Notes: generated by a model from the letters alone, not told the origin. Positions 25,000 to 38,177 are shown, counted from the stretch's first letter. The stretch: DNA of 64,000 nucleotides from Epiperipatus broadwayi (GCA_028023455.1 JAQFVV010006474.1:571001-635000); one strand, 5' to 3'. Program-made: numbers and translations.

Positions 25000-26220
25000 T
25001 TTAATCTATATATTAAATATATAAAAAAAAGATAAAAGCTACTGCCAGTAATTAACACATGAATAACATTTATTAATGCACATATATAATCATTTTAAAT
25101 TTGAGGAATAATTTATTTTTTTTAATATTAACTTTTAATTTAAATTATTATTTTAAAATTTTAAATCATCCACACAGATTAATTTTATATTTATTTAAGA
25201 TTGTTGAGTATGAATAAACTACATAGATTGTATTTGAAAAGAAAATATTCTATCCCTTATTTAACCTTAGGCCAAAAGTTCACAGTCAAACTGGCATCAA
25301 TCCATCTGATACATTGATGTATTCAATGTAGCATGGAAATACAACAGCACTAAATATTATACTGTCAGGAATGTACATCTGAACAATATGGTTAGAGAAG
25401 ATATTGACTCTCAACCAAACAGGAATGCTACATCTGTCAGCAAGAACAATAAAAATAAAAACTCCATAGAAAGGGACTGTGTTTCATCTTACTATCCCTT
25501 CCATAGGCAACAAGAGTGTATACGGCATATAAATCGATCCTGCCCATAATGGATCTCATACTACATCTACTAATTACCCCAATATATCCAATCCATTGAC
25601 CTAATTTAACTACGAAACAAATAACCTAAGATTACCCTCTCCTAATTAATTAATATAACTTTACAAATCTATATAGCCATTCATGCCCGACTTAAATTTA
25701 ACATTTATATAAATTCGCACAGATGAATTTTATAAAAGTTTGTTGTTTAATGTTGAGTATAGATCGACTACATAGATTACACGCTCAAAAACATTTCAAC
25801 ATAAACATAAATGATCAAAATATAAAATCATTGGTGTAATTGCAGAGGGAATTCACTAGAAACCCAATGGCATTCATCATAAGATGCTGCATTGACACCA
25901 ATAACTAAAAAGACATCCGATTAAATACATTTTAGATGTTCAATGTAAGATATCATTATTTACCAAATGTCTAATATTTTAATCAAATATGAAAACAAAA
26001 ATGTAATTAAACATGAATGAATCTATGCAAGTGTCTATGCCCAACTTAAATTTAATGCATTTAATAATTTCTAGAATAAATACTAATAAAAATAAAAAAA
26101 TAAAAAATGGAAATCATTTTACAAAAATTAGATTTAGCTTGTTTATTAAACTTGTCAAATCTTGACGAAAGTTCTTAATTACTTTTAAATTTTAAAATTG
26201 TTCAGTTAAATAGCTTACAG
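25000..26220. repeat. Degenerate long-period repeat region
   Basis: Markers recur with drift: GTTGAGTATGAATAAACTAC and GTTGAGTATAGATCGACTAC (about 25203 and 25752), each followed by ATAGATT; ATGCCCGACTTAAATTTAA and ATGCCCAACTTAAATTTAA (about 25684 and 26038). This suggests old duplications with periods of about 350-550 bp. No ORF. Confidence 0.35.
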
Positions 26221-26518
26221 TAGAAGAGTCATGGTTCTTGGTGTCAATTCCCGCAATGTCCCCATTGGAAGACCGGTCTGATGTTCTGGAGATGGCCTTA
26301 TCTGGTTCCATTCTGGTATCACAGTCATTTCATTTTTTTAAAAATAGAGAGAGAGGGTGATATGTGCATCCTATCACACCTCTCAAAAACAATCACGCTG
26401 GAACTGTCTGACACTGTCCTTAATTTTAATATTTTTCCTTTTATAATCATCCTCTGGATTCAATGAACAAAATGTCACTAATCCATCATTTTCATTAGGG
26501 TCCGAGCTGAGGCTTGGT
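26221..26518. other. Less AT-rich segment, no recognised gene
   Basis: 26221-26520 has richer composition and a 61-codon plus-strand frame (26281-26466) with no recognisable motif. It immediately precedes a promoter-like site. Confidence 0.3.
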
Positions 26519-26620
26519 GCTTCCATTGGTCAAGCTAATTCTTTTTATTCTCTTATCTATATCTTCCCTCTGACTTTTTAATTATATAAGAGCCCCAAGG
26601 GCTAGTTTGCTTTTCAATTA
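26519..26620 (+). promoter_or_regulatory. CCAAT/TATA promoter-like site
   Basis: CCATTGGTCAA at about 26525-26535 (inverted CCAAT; same GACCAATGG core as copy C at 48630) is followed about 55 bp downstream by ATTATATAAGAGCC (26581-26594). It probably belongs to a plus-strand relative of the A-C repeat family. No ORF follows. Confidence 0.35.
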
Positions 26621-26984
26621 ATTTATAAAACAATCATTTTCATTTACAAAAATATTTTATCTTTTTCTTATACTTTTTTCTAAAAAAGTACCTTCAAATA
26701 CCCCCCTTTTTTTTTTAGTTAAAAAAGAATAATTTTTAAAGTTTTGCATCTGTGCAAATATATATGTATTAAACAACTCTTTAATTTTTTTTAGCTTTTA
26801 GTTTTTAATAAATTTATTTTTATTTACGAACTTAAAGTTTTTATTTTAAATTAATGTAACGGCATATTTATATATCGTTACAATATTATGTATCATTCCA
26901 TATTGTATTGAGTAATTTATCCATAAGTAAATAAAACATATCTATTAAAAATCTTCCTTTTTAACATGTAGACATATTTTTTTA
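26621..26984. other. AT-rich non-coding stretch
   Basis: Homopolymer T/C run near 26701-26718; nothing else seen. Confidence 0.5.
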
Positions 26985-29095
26985 TAATTAAGATATTTCT
27001 ATCAAAAGCACTTTATCCATATTTAATTCTATGATTAATTTTATTCACTTTGTTACCTTGTGTACTAATAATCTAACTAAGGTATCTGTAACTGTTAACT
27101 TCTTTGAATTCATTTATATTAATTTTTATTATTTTTAAAAAAATACGTTGAACATTACTTTAATCTTTTTAGTATTTACTGTTAGTCCTATTTTCGTATG
27201 TTCACTACATTCAGTTGATAACCTGTGGAACAACTTATACTTTGAAGCATCATTTGCAGATCACTCATATTATCTAGAAAATCTAATTGCTTAATCATTT
27301 ATTTTTATTCCTTCAGCATTCTTTTTTTATCCAAAAGATACATTTTGTAAAACTGGGATAAGTTTTGGAGATGTGGATTTTTTTGACATATACTTTTTAT
27401 AAATGTTAATATCACAATATAATCTAATTACTGCTGTTATCATTGATAAATATTTACCAGAATGTAACAATATCCTCCATCTATGCAGTATCATCATTCT
27501 GTATCTTAATAATCCAAGACTTTAACTCCTGTGAAATTGTTTATAGAATCAAATGCTTTTTTAAATTTACAAATTCAAATTATAATGACAACTCATATTC
27601 ATTGATCCTTTTTATAATTTCTCTTAATACATGTCTATAATTCATTGTATTAAATCCTTTTTTAATCCAGCTTGTTTTTTTGGCTAATTTTAATCCATAA
27701 TCTGTTGTAGATAAGTTATTAATAACAACATTTAAACTAAACATTACCCACAATTCCACTTACTTCCCATACTCCCTTAATTCGATATACTGTATATATA
27801 TTCCACTTACTTGCCATACCCACTTAATTCGATATATATATATCGAATTAAGGGGGTATGGGAAGTAAGTGGAATTGTGGGTAATGTTTAGTTTAAATGT
27901 TATTAATAACTTATCTACAACATATATATATATATATATATAGTGGCGAAATCCGGGTTGGTGAGGATAATTAAATATAATATTATTATAAAAGTTGTCT
28001 TATTAAATAATTTTTATTGAATTATTTTTAATGTATATATATCCTTCAAATTCCATGAGTTATTAAAGATTTTGTATAAAATCGATAAACGACTGGTAGA
28101 TCTATAATATCTAACGTCTCTATTATTTCTTTTAAATGTCAATATTACTACTGCATTTTTACAATTACCTGGTACATTTTTGTCATTTACATATTTGGTA
28201 CTTAGTTTTGCTGACAATTTTCTATTTTTTCACCTACTTTTTTTAAGATATCAATAATAATTTGAACATTTCCTGGAACTTTCTTTTCTTCATAGATTTA
28301 ATTGCATGTCTTTTCTTTTTATTTAAATATTTGACAGTTCAGAAGATGTATTAATTGTAGAGAATACTTTGTTTTCTTGTTCTTTATTTTTATATAATTC
28401 TTCATAGAACTCTTAAATATGTTTCTTGATATCATTTTCTTAGTTTTGTTTCTATTCTTTCTTCTTATCACTGAATAACATTTCTTCCAATACCAAAATG
28501 TTGTTTTATGCTTTTGCAACTTTTATTCTCTTTCATAAATTTCTTGTCAATTCAGTTATATTTTCTTACACAACTATTAACCACTTTCCAGAACTCCTGA
28601 CATTCAATTCTTCTAAAAGAATCGGTTTAAAATATTTACATGCTTCTTTTCTTCATACTTCCTTTATCTTAGTGAAAATTAGCCAATGAATTTCTGACTT
28701 TTTATACCAGTTATCTATCTTTCTTGCAACTCTTAATAAAAATTATCTTCTTATAAAACTTAATTAAATTTAAATCATTTTCAAAATCTGTCAATATTTA
28801 AAGCAATTCATTAAGTTCCAGTTTAAGTTCATGGAAGATTGGGGATATCAGTTTTAAATACAGCACTATCTTTTTTTAATAATTTTTATCTTCTACTTTT
28901 GTTTTAACATGTATCCTACAAATTATTAATTGATGATCACTACTTTATTAAGAACAATTTTGAAGTATGTACTTTCTGTTATTCAAAATATAATCTATTT
29001 CTGATGTGCCTTCATTTAGATATTTCATGTTCATTTCTATTTAATATTTTTCTTAAAGAATTCATAATATATTCTTTAAAAAAAATTCATAATAT
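26985..29095 (-). pseudogene. RTE-clade LINE, decayed, split by an inverted repeat
   Basis: Minus-strand reading from 29095 leftward: endonuclease C-terminal region and linker (28320-29095, heavily eroded); the RT start with NVPGNCKNAVVILTFKR and STSRLSILYKIF (28014-28217); then, after a 220-bp inverted repeat and (TA)n, KKQAGLKKGFNTM and INEYELSL, LKKAFDSIN, and further thumb sequence to about 26985. The order matches 17161-18000. Stops and frameshifts are common. The break lies between YKIF and the QAGF block, at the same place where the copy at 17161 begins after (TA)n. No functional product. Confidence 0.75.
27704..27921. repeat. Near-perfect inverted repeat with partial third unit
   Basis: The left arm 27704-27790 and right arm 27838-27921 are reverse complements over about 84 bp, with one mismatch and one 3-base indel. 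Both contain ACATTACCCACAATTCCACT (or its complement). Between them, 27801-27838 repeats the inner 37 bp of the left arm in direct orientation (TTCCACTTACTTGCCATACC). (TA)n follows at 27922-27943. Young, given the arm identity. Confidence 0.85.
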
Positions 29096-29104
29096 ATATA
29101 TATA

Positions 29105-30509
29105 CACCTAGGTCTCATTTTATGCAGTAGACAGGTTCCTCAAAAAATGCACATGAAAGAAATCGCACAAAAATAGACTTAACTTACCTGAAAAATGGGG
29201 GATAGGTTACTGTAATTTTCAAAAATCGCATCAAAACAAAGCAACAATATAAAATTTCTTTAAAATTCACACACAAAAAAAAAAATATATATAACTAATA
29301 AAAAATTTCAAATTTGAAAAAAATTGATACCAGGCAAACTTTTTTTTACTTATTTATTAACTACAGTATTTAATTTTATTCAAAACAATATATTTTTATG
29401 CGTAATTTACAGTATTTCTTATTTTTTTCATATGTGTACAGTATTGACAATAAATAGGTTCATTTGTAAACTAATAAGACATCAGATTCGTCGTGATGTA
29501 ATGTGATGTGATGTACTATAGCTTCTTCTTAAATGAAGTCAAGAATCTCTCAGCAATTATGTGCAGAGAAACCTGTTAGATACTTCACAAGAGAAAATAC
29601 AACTACTGCCAACTTCATTTTTTTAATTGCTCTCATCATGGGCTCGTCCAAACTAAATGTTTTTCAATTGCTGATGATCCTTCCAATTTTGCTAAGCGGT
29701 CTAAAATTGAAATTTTTGTTTCCAAAGAAATTCATTTTCTTGGGTGTTTTTTTTCTTCTCCGTTAGAGTAAACTAAAAATTTTAAATAAAAGTAAGAACT
29801 TAGACTTATGATAATAAAAAGACACCGACTCACCACTGTTGGACAAAATTTAATTAAAACAAACAATTAAAAATCAAATTCTTATTTTAGTCTTAATTTT
29901 CTAATTTTCAATTCCATTTAAAAATAAAATTTCATCGTTTCACATCATATTATGTAATTTTCAAATTGTTAATTATAATTAAAAATCAGATTTTAATTGT
30001 CAAATTTAATTGTACCCACCACTATAACTCACTTTTTAAAAATAAACTTGTGAACACTAAATGATTAATTGATTACGTACTCTTTTTTTAAAAAATCAAA
30101 AATAGAATGATTTAAAAGGCAAAAACAACATGCATAATAAAGGCATCTATAACGTTTAAACAGATTTACATTATAATCTTGTAAAATTTAATGTGTATGT
30201 ATAAAATGGGGAAATGAACTTCTTTATTGTATAAAATCTATTACAGTACTATTATAAAGTGCTGAAAATATTGAAGTTATTACAGAGAAGGCAAACTCCG
30301 ATAATGCGCTATTACTTTAAATATGACGTGTGAGTGTGCCAAATTTATAATATTTAAAATAATAGTGCATTATCAGAGCTCGACTTCTGATCTAATAATT
30401 TTTATCGCATAAAAGAAAACCGCATACAAAGATATTAAGAAGAAACATAAACCACATAACTTCAAAATCACATTAAATAAATCCCCATAAAACGAGACCT
30501 GCATGTATG
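29105..30509. mobile_element. Possible DNA transposon remnant with TIRs
   Basis: The ends AGGTCTCATTTTATG (29110-29124) and, inverted, CATAAAACGAGACCT (about 30486-30500) differ at one base over 15. The next ~80 bp keep scattered similarity (ATGCACATGAAAGAAATCGC against TATGCGGTTTTCTTTTATGC inverted). A start CAGGTCTC is compatible with pogo/Tigger-type TIRs. Both ends adjoin (TA)n runs. Interior frames (29324-29766, plus) show no transposase motif I recognise. Superfamily assignment is a guess. Confidence 0.4.
30286..30388. repeat. Hairpin, 38-bp arms
   Basis: GAAGGCAAACTCCGATAATG...TTTAAATAT (30288-30325) pairs with ATATTTAAAATAATAGTGCA...CTTC (30350-30387) with about five mismatches and a 24-base loop. 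It lies within the possible TIR element. Confidence 0.6.
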
Positions 30510-30533
30510 TATGTATGTATATATATATATATA
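30503..30533. repeat. (GTAT)n(TA)n microsatellite
   Basis: Four GTAT units followed by about nine TA units, ending at the 3'-truncated RTE fragment. Confidence 0.8.
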
Positions 30534-31045
30534 TCATTCAAATTTTACAAGTTTGTGCCCTCTCTCATTTTTATCACCATAACCAAATTTATCTGCAGAA
30601 CTTTCATCTTTCAATTGTTTTCTAATTCTAGCATTAATGTCTCCTGTCACAATTTTAATATAATGTTTAATGTTATCAATAGCATTTTGTAAATCTGTAG
30701 AAAAATCCTCTACTTCTTCATTACAATGAGAACTTGTCACTTACATGCAGATTAAGTGCTTCAACAACTTCCACTAAGATGGATACCTAGTCATGCTCTC
30801 TCAATGATAGATTATTAATCTTCACAATATTGTTTTTCCACTTTTTGTTTAGAATCAATCCTAATCTATTTCTGCTTCCAATATTTCAACTTTTGTAATA
30901 AAATACACCTCTCTTATGTTTTCAAATCAAGTGTCTCTTCACTTTTTGTTTCCCAGTGCCTCATTTAATATTAGATAATTCTTTTTTCATTTTCATGCAA
31001 TCTTTCTTCTTTTAAAAGTAAACTACAGTTGTATATATTTAATTA
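30534..31045 (-). pseudogene. RTE-clade LINE endonuclease fragment (3'-truncated)
   Basis: The minus strand encodes part of the apurinic-like endonuclease domain. The open part has SSHCNEEVEDF, IVTGDINARIRKQL (normally GDFNARIG, the active-site GDxN motif) and FGYGDKNERGHKLV. Upstream (30741-31045) the earlier part of the domain is present with stops. Reading ends abruptly at a (TA)n run at 30533, where RTE sequence should continue. It is a dead fragment. Confidence 0.75.
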
Positions 31046-33097
31046 AAATGTCATTTTCAAATAGCATTATTGATCAGAATTCAGGATATTTTTAGCATTC
31101 ATTGTCTTTGGCTTAACTGCTTCTATGGCTGTGTTCAAACCCTCCTAGGAATAAGGGTCAGGTTATGATAATAAATATCTAAAAAAAAATTATAAACTCA
31201 TAGATCCTGCCTTTAAAAAAACACAATTGATGTTTCACTTAAAAACTATCAAGAAACTGAGAATAAAGACCTGATTTTAAAATCAGATGTAAGAATTTAA
31301 TAAACGCATCACATCTGTTATATGTTGGTGAGCAGCCCTTCCTTTTTCATTTACTTTATCAATAATCATATTAGTAGTAATAGTTATAACAGTAAGAGCA
31401 TATTAAGTGAACATTAGGAGTCTGTCTGCTCAATTTCTTTAAAACCTCAAAGAAGTATCAAAGAATTTTCTTATAGTTAGCAAGAAACTTCTTTCTGCAA
31501 GCATTGAATAAATATATAGTTATATATTATAATCATGTTTTTTATATTGTATTTTTTTTGCTTATACATAAACATATAAAAAAAATTGATAAGAAGTACA
31601 TATTTGTGTATTTCAATATAGTTACTGTTTAAAATATTACTTAAATAAGTAAATTATACAGAGAAGGTATGGCATTGGTTAGTAGAAAATGTTAAGCTAC
31701 AAATGTCTAATTGTCTTTTATATCTTCAGATGTATCCCAAATTTCTTTCTGGTGAGAGCTTTCCAAAGACATAATCCATCACTGCAAAAGTTTGCTTTAG
31801 GGCCAACCGTATATCTGTTACTGAATAGCACATGTAATTACAATACTATTGATTTGAATATTTTTTCAACTATTTTATACTTTTCACAAGTAGTCTTTCT
31901 AGTTATTATGTTTCAAATATATCATCTCTGTCTATCAAAATCACATTATTACAACATAATCTAAAATTGCCAAATTACTTACATTCATATTTAACGTTCT
32001 CTTTAAAAAAAATACATTAAATATTACTAATCATTTATGAACTCAGAGATAATTAAGCCCTGTAAGAGGTTATAATCTGCCTCTACTGAAAAATACTGAT
32101 CCAATCCAGATTAAATTTTGAATTTCATTTACCTTTTTCATAAGTATCTACATGTATTTGAAATATATGTGTATATCTAACATTTAATTTTTTCTCATTC
32201 CCAGATTATATATAGACATTTTGTGTTGGTTACAAAACTCAAAATGAAGGCAATTATTAACAAAAATAATTCTTCTAATCTATTAAATTATGCCACTGAT
32301 CTTAATTAAAAATTAAATTGTGTATTTATAATATGCAATAACACGATTATAAATGCAGGTGGAATATCATTAACCCAAGTAGCTATTATTCAAAAACTAT
32401 TATGCAAACAAATTTTAAAGATGAACTGTAATAAGAAGCAAATCAATTTGTACACACATTCATTAACAAACTAAACGGGAAAAAAAAGTATATTAATTTA
32501 TATATAAGCAGAATTATAGACACATGATTTAACAAATTCAATGCATATATTTATTTTCTATAACTTATAGCTTGAGATTTTTTTAAAACAAATAAGAGAC
32601 TTTTTTTTACAAATTATAAATTATATAATCAAAACTATCTGTTTTTTTATTAATTTTTTTATGCACTCTTAAAAATATTGATTTTATTTACATGTTTTAT
32701 TTTACTAATAATTTTCAAGTAAAAAAATTATTTGAATAATATATTTTTTCAATTAATTAATAATAATTCTCGATACATATTAAATCTATATCTAAATAAT
32801 GCATAAAAGAATGATTTAATTTGAATTATATAGAAAATTAAGATTGATACATTTAGTTTTCATACGTAAGTTGTTTCAGATTAATAGAATATGTGATGGG
32901 GGGAGGGGGGAATGTAATATATTTTATTAAAAATATTTTTAAAAATAATGAAAATATGTTTTCCAACTGAAAAAAAGATATTAAAGAAACACGTTTTAAC
33001 GTATCCGTTATGAAATATTTAAATTTACAACACATTAAAGCTATAATGTAATTATAAAAATAAAAATATGTATGAACATTAAAATTAAAATACTTTT
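31046..33097. other. Non-coding, AT-rich
   Basis: The 91-codon frame at 31689-31964 and 60-codon frame at 32853-33035 show no recognised motif. A G-rich run lies at 32897-32910. No repeat recognised. Confidence 0.45.
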
Positions 33098-33699
33098 ACG
33101 AACTCAGACTTTCCCACGACCCTCCACCATCCAAGCTATTTCATACCGCTGATACACTTGATCACCCACATGTTGAAAAGATAAATAATCACCAATAAAG
33201 GTATTTCATGCTAAACCAGCACTCATCAGTTGATCCAAATTATCATCTCCACACATATATACAGTCAAAGCTCAGCTTATATTAAGATAGCCAATCTTCA
33301 TACTTTAATGGCAGGCTTCAAGTCACTCACCCCACAGCTCTTCAGCCTTCCATTTCATTGAATGAGTATTTCATCATCAGATTTTCAATAAAATGGACGG
33401 CTGAAGAGTTGTGGAATGAGTGGTTTGAAGCCTGACCTTTAAAGTACGAAGGTTGGTTATCTTAATAGAAGCTGAGCTTTGATTGTATGGCTTTTTCATA
33501 TCTGCACATCTACATGTAATATAGGGTGTTTGAACTCAGACTTTTACATGACCGTCAACCATTCATGCTATCTCATACTACTGATACACTTGATCACACA
33601 TGTTGAAAAAATAAATAATCACTAATATATATATATTTTATGCTAAACCAGCATTTGTCAGTCGGTCCAGATTATCTCCACACACACACATATATATAT
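33098..33699. repeat. Composite fold-back, family S2 (A-B-B'-A)
   Basis: Module A at about 33100-33250 (GAACTCAGACTTTCCCACGA, CATGCTAAACCAGCACTCAT). Module B at 33262-33358 (AAAGCTCAGCTTATATTAAG, CCACAGCTCTTCAGCCTTCC). Inverted B' at 33386-33485 (GGACGGCTGAAGAGTTGTGG, GAAGCTGAGCTTTG). A second A, in direct orientation, at 33520-33690 (GTTTGAACTCAGACTTTTAC, TGCTAAACCAGCATTTGTCA). B and B' form a hairpin with about 95-bp arms. A CA/TA run follows. Confidence 0.75.
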
Positions 33700-36600
33700 A
33701 TAATCTGACCTTGTGATCGTGTGTAGCTCCACTACACATCAGGCCAATCACGTTGAGGGCCATAATCTAACCGCCCCATTCCCGCATCCCCACTTCCCCC
33801 AAAATAAATATAATATAGTGAAAATCACCTAACCAGGTTCTAGCTCTAATAATTAATGAAATATTCAATTAAATGCTTTACTAGCTCAAGTTTCTTAAAA
33901 TTAACTTAGGTTCTGTTTTAAACTAACTCAAATAAATATTCAGGAATTCATGAGACTAGAAGTGGAAATACGGGTGACAAGATAGATTACATTGAGACAA
34001 TATCCCACAGGATACCACCTCAATGGCATAAGAACACTATCCCCCCTTATACTACTATTACAAATAATAACTACATAGTATTCTTATGACATCCACAACT
34101 TCTAATCACTAAGACTCATTTAACAATTAAAGTATTAATCTTTTATCTCTAATAATAATAATAGTAATCATCTAGCTCAAATGAAATAATCTCAGGTTCT
34201 TAAATTTATTCATATGTTAATAAACATATGGTAGCAAAATATGATAAGGGATTTTATGTCATAATCTACTACTCTGCAATTAGATTAATAATAAAACAAT
34301 AATAATCACAATCTTCATTGCTTAATCCAACTAGTACAGCTTTTCTTTCATCGCAAATTTATAACCGTAATAAATTAGTTAATAATCTAATATCCCCTTT
34401 TTTTATCTTTAAGTAATAAAATAAATTAATAAGTGGCAGTGTTTAGATAATCTGATAAATAAAGCAAGTGGCAACTAATAGCATATAATTTAGCAAAATA
34501 TTATGATAATGGATTGATGACCAGTAACGCAATGCAATTGTATAATTATTTAATTACAAGAACATCAATAAATATTTAAGATTAAACATACTTCTCTATT
34601 TATCTTTTGTGCAAACAATCATATACTTAGTTTAATGGTTGTGAACATACCCTGTGAATTCATGCAATGATGTAGAGAAAACAAAACTCAGACACAAGTT
34701 TTAATAAACAAATTTTAAAATTTTATTAACATCAATAAAAATAAATAAAACAAACAAATCCATCTACATCTATTTACAAGGGATATCCTCATTTTTCTTT
34801 ACACTACAATAGCTGAATTATACACATTTATATTTCTTTTATCGTTAATTAAACTTAATATGCCTTTTAAAAGTTATTTATTTATTTCTCATTAGGTTTA
34901 TCATATCATTTATTTTAACTATTTTATGGGTAACACCATTCTTTACCTTTTAATATTAAAGTTACTGTATTATAAATTATCTATGTGGATAAACATCATG
35001 TATAACATCATAATTTTACAATCAATATGGTTTTTAAAAGAAAATTACATTTTCTTGTAACTTTATATAAGTCACTCTGCATATTATTCAAATATTATTA
35101 TTACTTTTAACATTTGTTCTCCAATGCTCGTAAACTATAATACGTTTATTTCATAAGCCATATTCATGTATAATACTATAACATGGGTTTAATTATCACC
35201 TGTTACAGTTTCACATATACTATAATTATCGAATGTTATTGTATTTTTTAAATATGCAATACTTATATTTTTTAAAATATAATTAACAATAAGAAAACGT
35301 GAAATTATATTTAATATTTTTTGTATATTTCTATTTGGATATACTTTAATAAAATTATAGTTCATTTCTTAAAAAGAATTAAAATAATTCTCTAACTCCT
35401 TCCCTTCTTAGGAAATCTGCATCTTTCTTTCAATAATCATAATCTACTCTTCGTTAACACTTAACTATTCTTATTCCAAATAATAGCATGACATACATTC
35501 TAAAATATCTATTGTTTCCCTTTTAATAGACTTATCATATAATGATGTAGTTGCAAGAAATACAGATAAAGATAGCGAAAGATGTATAGGATATCGGGAA
35601 AATAGATAGATAACTTATCCGCAATATACTTCAAAAATGTATGGAACAGTGTGAATAGGTTCGACATTCATTGTCTAATAACCTTGGCGATAAGCATGAT
35701 GTGGCAGCTATTTTCTCAGCTTTACCAAACATCTAGTACGACTCACAAGAAATATATAAAATACCACTGTCCAAGACAACATGTGTACCAGTCATAGGGC
35801 TTTGTTAACTACGCTGATTAACATCTAAAACTACCTATTATTTCACTCCCTGTAGCATCATAGTTTTTAATACATCCTCTTGGTTTCTGAATCACCACAT
35901 ACTACCAAGTCACTACCCAAACTATCTCTCGAGATTTTTACTGTATCCAACATCGATAAAATACTAACTACTTTTTAAAAACAATAAACAAAATTCGCTA
36001 ATATAAAAACATTTTCCTATTCCATAAGAACAATTTGTCTTGCTAATAAATTACACTGTAGGTTCAATATCTACGTTTTGTTAAAATAACATTTAAATAT
36101 CCCAATCAGAAAATTAACAGAAAATATCACATAACCATCGGTTATATTGAACTATATTAATAACACATAAAATGATTATCGTATGCATATTTTTAAAAAT
36201 CTAATCACATCTCAAAGTGTTTTAGAGTGTTGTTTGCAAATATGCGTTTTACAACAATAATAACAATAAAACTTTTGCGCTACATTCATTCGATTCTCAG
36301 CTGATCTAAATAAATAAAACATACATTATATATCATTAATAATTATAAATGTTACCAAAAACAATCTTTATCTTCCTATCAGAGTTCGTAGTAGGTTTCT
36401 TTCTCTTCGAGCATCGCAAATATACAAATTTCCACATACATACAATTTTATTTTAAAATTCAAAATCAAAACATATTATTTCATATAATGTTATATCATG
36501 AATTAATGTATTTTGCTTTCCCTATTGCTATCTAAAACTTAATGTTTAACTTAGATTAGTAAAGAAAATAATTCAAACCATAATCACATATTTTTCTGAC

Positions 36601-37600
36601 GGTAAATCTTGGTTAGTCCCATAATATTTATTATTTCTTCTTTTGTCCGAATGTTCTCCTTTCTGCTTATTAAAGTTTTAAATAAATTAGTTCATTTAAT
36701 AAACTGTTTAGACGATCTTTAGTTTTAGTGTTTAATCCAAAATTATTAGAAAACATTTTATTTAGTTATCCCACGAAGCTTTTTAATGTTCTGGCGAATA
36801 TTACCTCGGCGCATTGATGCATCTTTATTTCTAGTTAAACTACAATTATTTAATAATTACGGTACCAATTGCATTTTCCATGGATCCAATATTTTATATT
36901 TCTCTTCTGTAAAATTTTTTTTTTCTTTAGGCAAGTGTTTTTCTTGGTAAACTTCACTTTCATTCATTATTATTTTATATACACTACTTTCAATCTTTAA
37001 CTATTTTCTAGAGTATTTTCTCAAGTCATCTTAAAGAAAGCAATTCAAACTATTTCAATATTAAAATTCCTTTTGTCCATTTATTCTTATATGAATAATA
37101 CTTATTTTTATTTTCCATTATCTTCATTAACTTTGCGCACAATGTCCTTTCATTGATTTTATACGCACGGAAGCAGCTTTTATAGTGATACGCTATATAA
37201 ACTATATCAACGAATAATATTAACATATTTGGAACATTATAAAATTTACAACTTGGTTTTAAGAATCTATCCATTTTCTATTGAAAACTCCGATTATATT
37301 TCGATAGAATCCACTGGCAGGTTACTGTAAAGTTAGTGAAACATTACTATGAAAAACTTTTTTTTAAAACATTTTATTCTAAGATTCTCTTCGGATGATT
37401 TTTAAATTGTCAGTTGGTTTCTTTCAAAGATATTATTAAAATTATAATAAAATTGACTAATAAATTGAAGAAAAAAAAATTTTAGAGAGCTTAAAATTTT
37501 ACCTCTGCTCTGGAGTCAACACATTTTTGTTCTCCCCCGTTTATACAATTAGTTGGCGCGATTTTGGTTGTCTGCCAAGATCTATTTTTTTTTATTGGTC
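33700..37600 (-). repeat. Long non-coding dispersed repeat, copy B
   Basis: Shares with copies A and C the ordered blocks ACTAGCTCAAG, TTGAGACAATATCCCAC, CCTCAATGGCATAAGAACAC, TATTCTTATGACATC, AATAATCTCAGGTTCTTAAA, TATGATAAGGGATTTTATGT and AACTCAGACACAAGTTTTAA. The left end has an extra C/G-richer segment (33705-33800) not obvious in A. No long ORF. The right end has a CCAAT/TATA pair on the minus strand. Function unknown. Confidence 0.6.
37534..37600 (-). promoter_or_regulatory. CCAAT/TATA promoter-like site of copy B
   Basis: Minus strand GACCAATAAA (ATTGG on plus at 37594-37598) is followed about 47 bp downstream by TGTATAAACGGGGG (37534-37547), with AAAATCGCGCCAA between. Spacing is wider than in A and C. 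Confidence 0.4.
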
Positions 37601-38177
37601 AATCCCTACTTGGATTTATAAACAATTTCTAAAGTTTTAAAATCATGATGTAATAGACTTAAATGTTAACTAATTATTATTTTTAAATCAATTATTATCT
37701 ATTACAATTTAACTACCTTTAAAACAATTTTGAAACAATAATTAATAAAGGTATATACTACTTATTTTTATTATGATGTGTGACAATTCCATCCACTTCT
37801 ATAATATACTATTTAAATATTTTAATTATTAGTATTAATTTAAACCGGTGCTTATATATAGAATATTCCAGACAGTCACGTGGTCATTTCCGGTGTTTAG
37901 TCTATTTTTATCTGTCTTAATAAATTTGCTACTTATATTATATAAAATAATTATATAAAATTTTGAAAAACAATTTAGAAAAATATAGAATTAGATACAA
38001 TTCTCACCATCACAATATTTATTATTAAATATATCATATTAATCTTTTACTGCTTAATATAATCTATAATTTTAAATACTATATAATATTAATTTTAAAA
38101 TTTTTTAGTAATTGACCATTTATAACCATCATTGACCTATAGAAAAGGGCACAATATATATATATATATATATATAT
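37601..38177. other. AT-rich stretch ending in (TA)n
   Basis: It ends AAAAGGGCACAAT then (AT)n at 38153-38177, like the ends at 50075 and (inverted) 44070. Otherwise nothing recognised. Confidence 0.45.

Noticed and set aside
31731-31752. Possible 22-bp micro-exon between TATCTTCAG and GTGAGA
   Set aside because: Splice-like strings are frequent by chance in AT-rich DNA; no frame or homology support.
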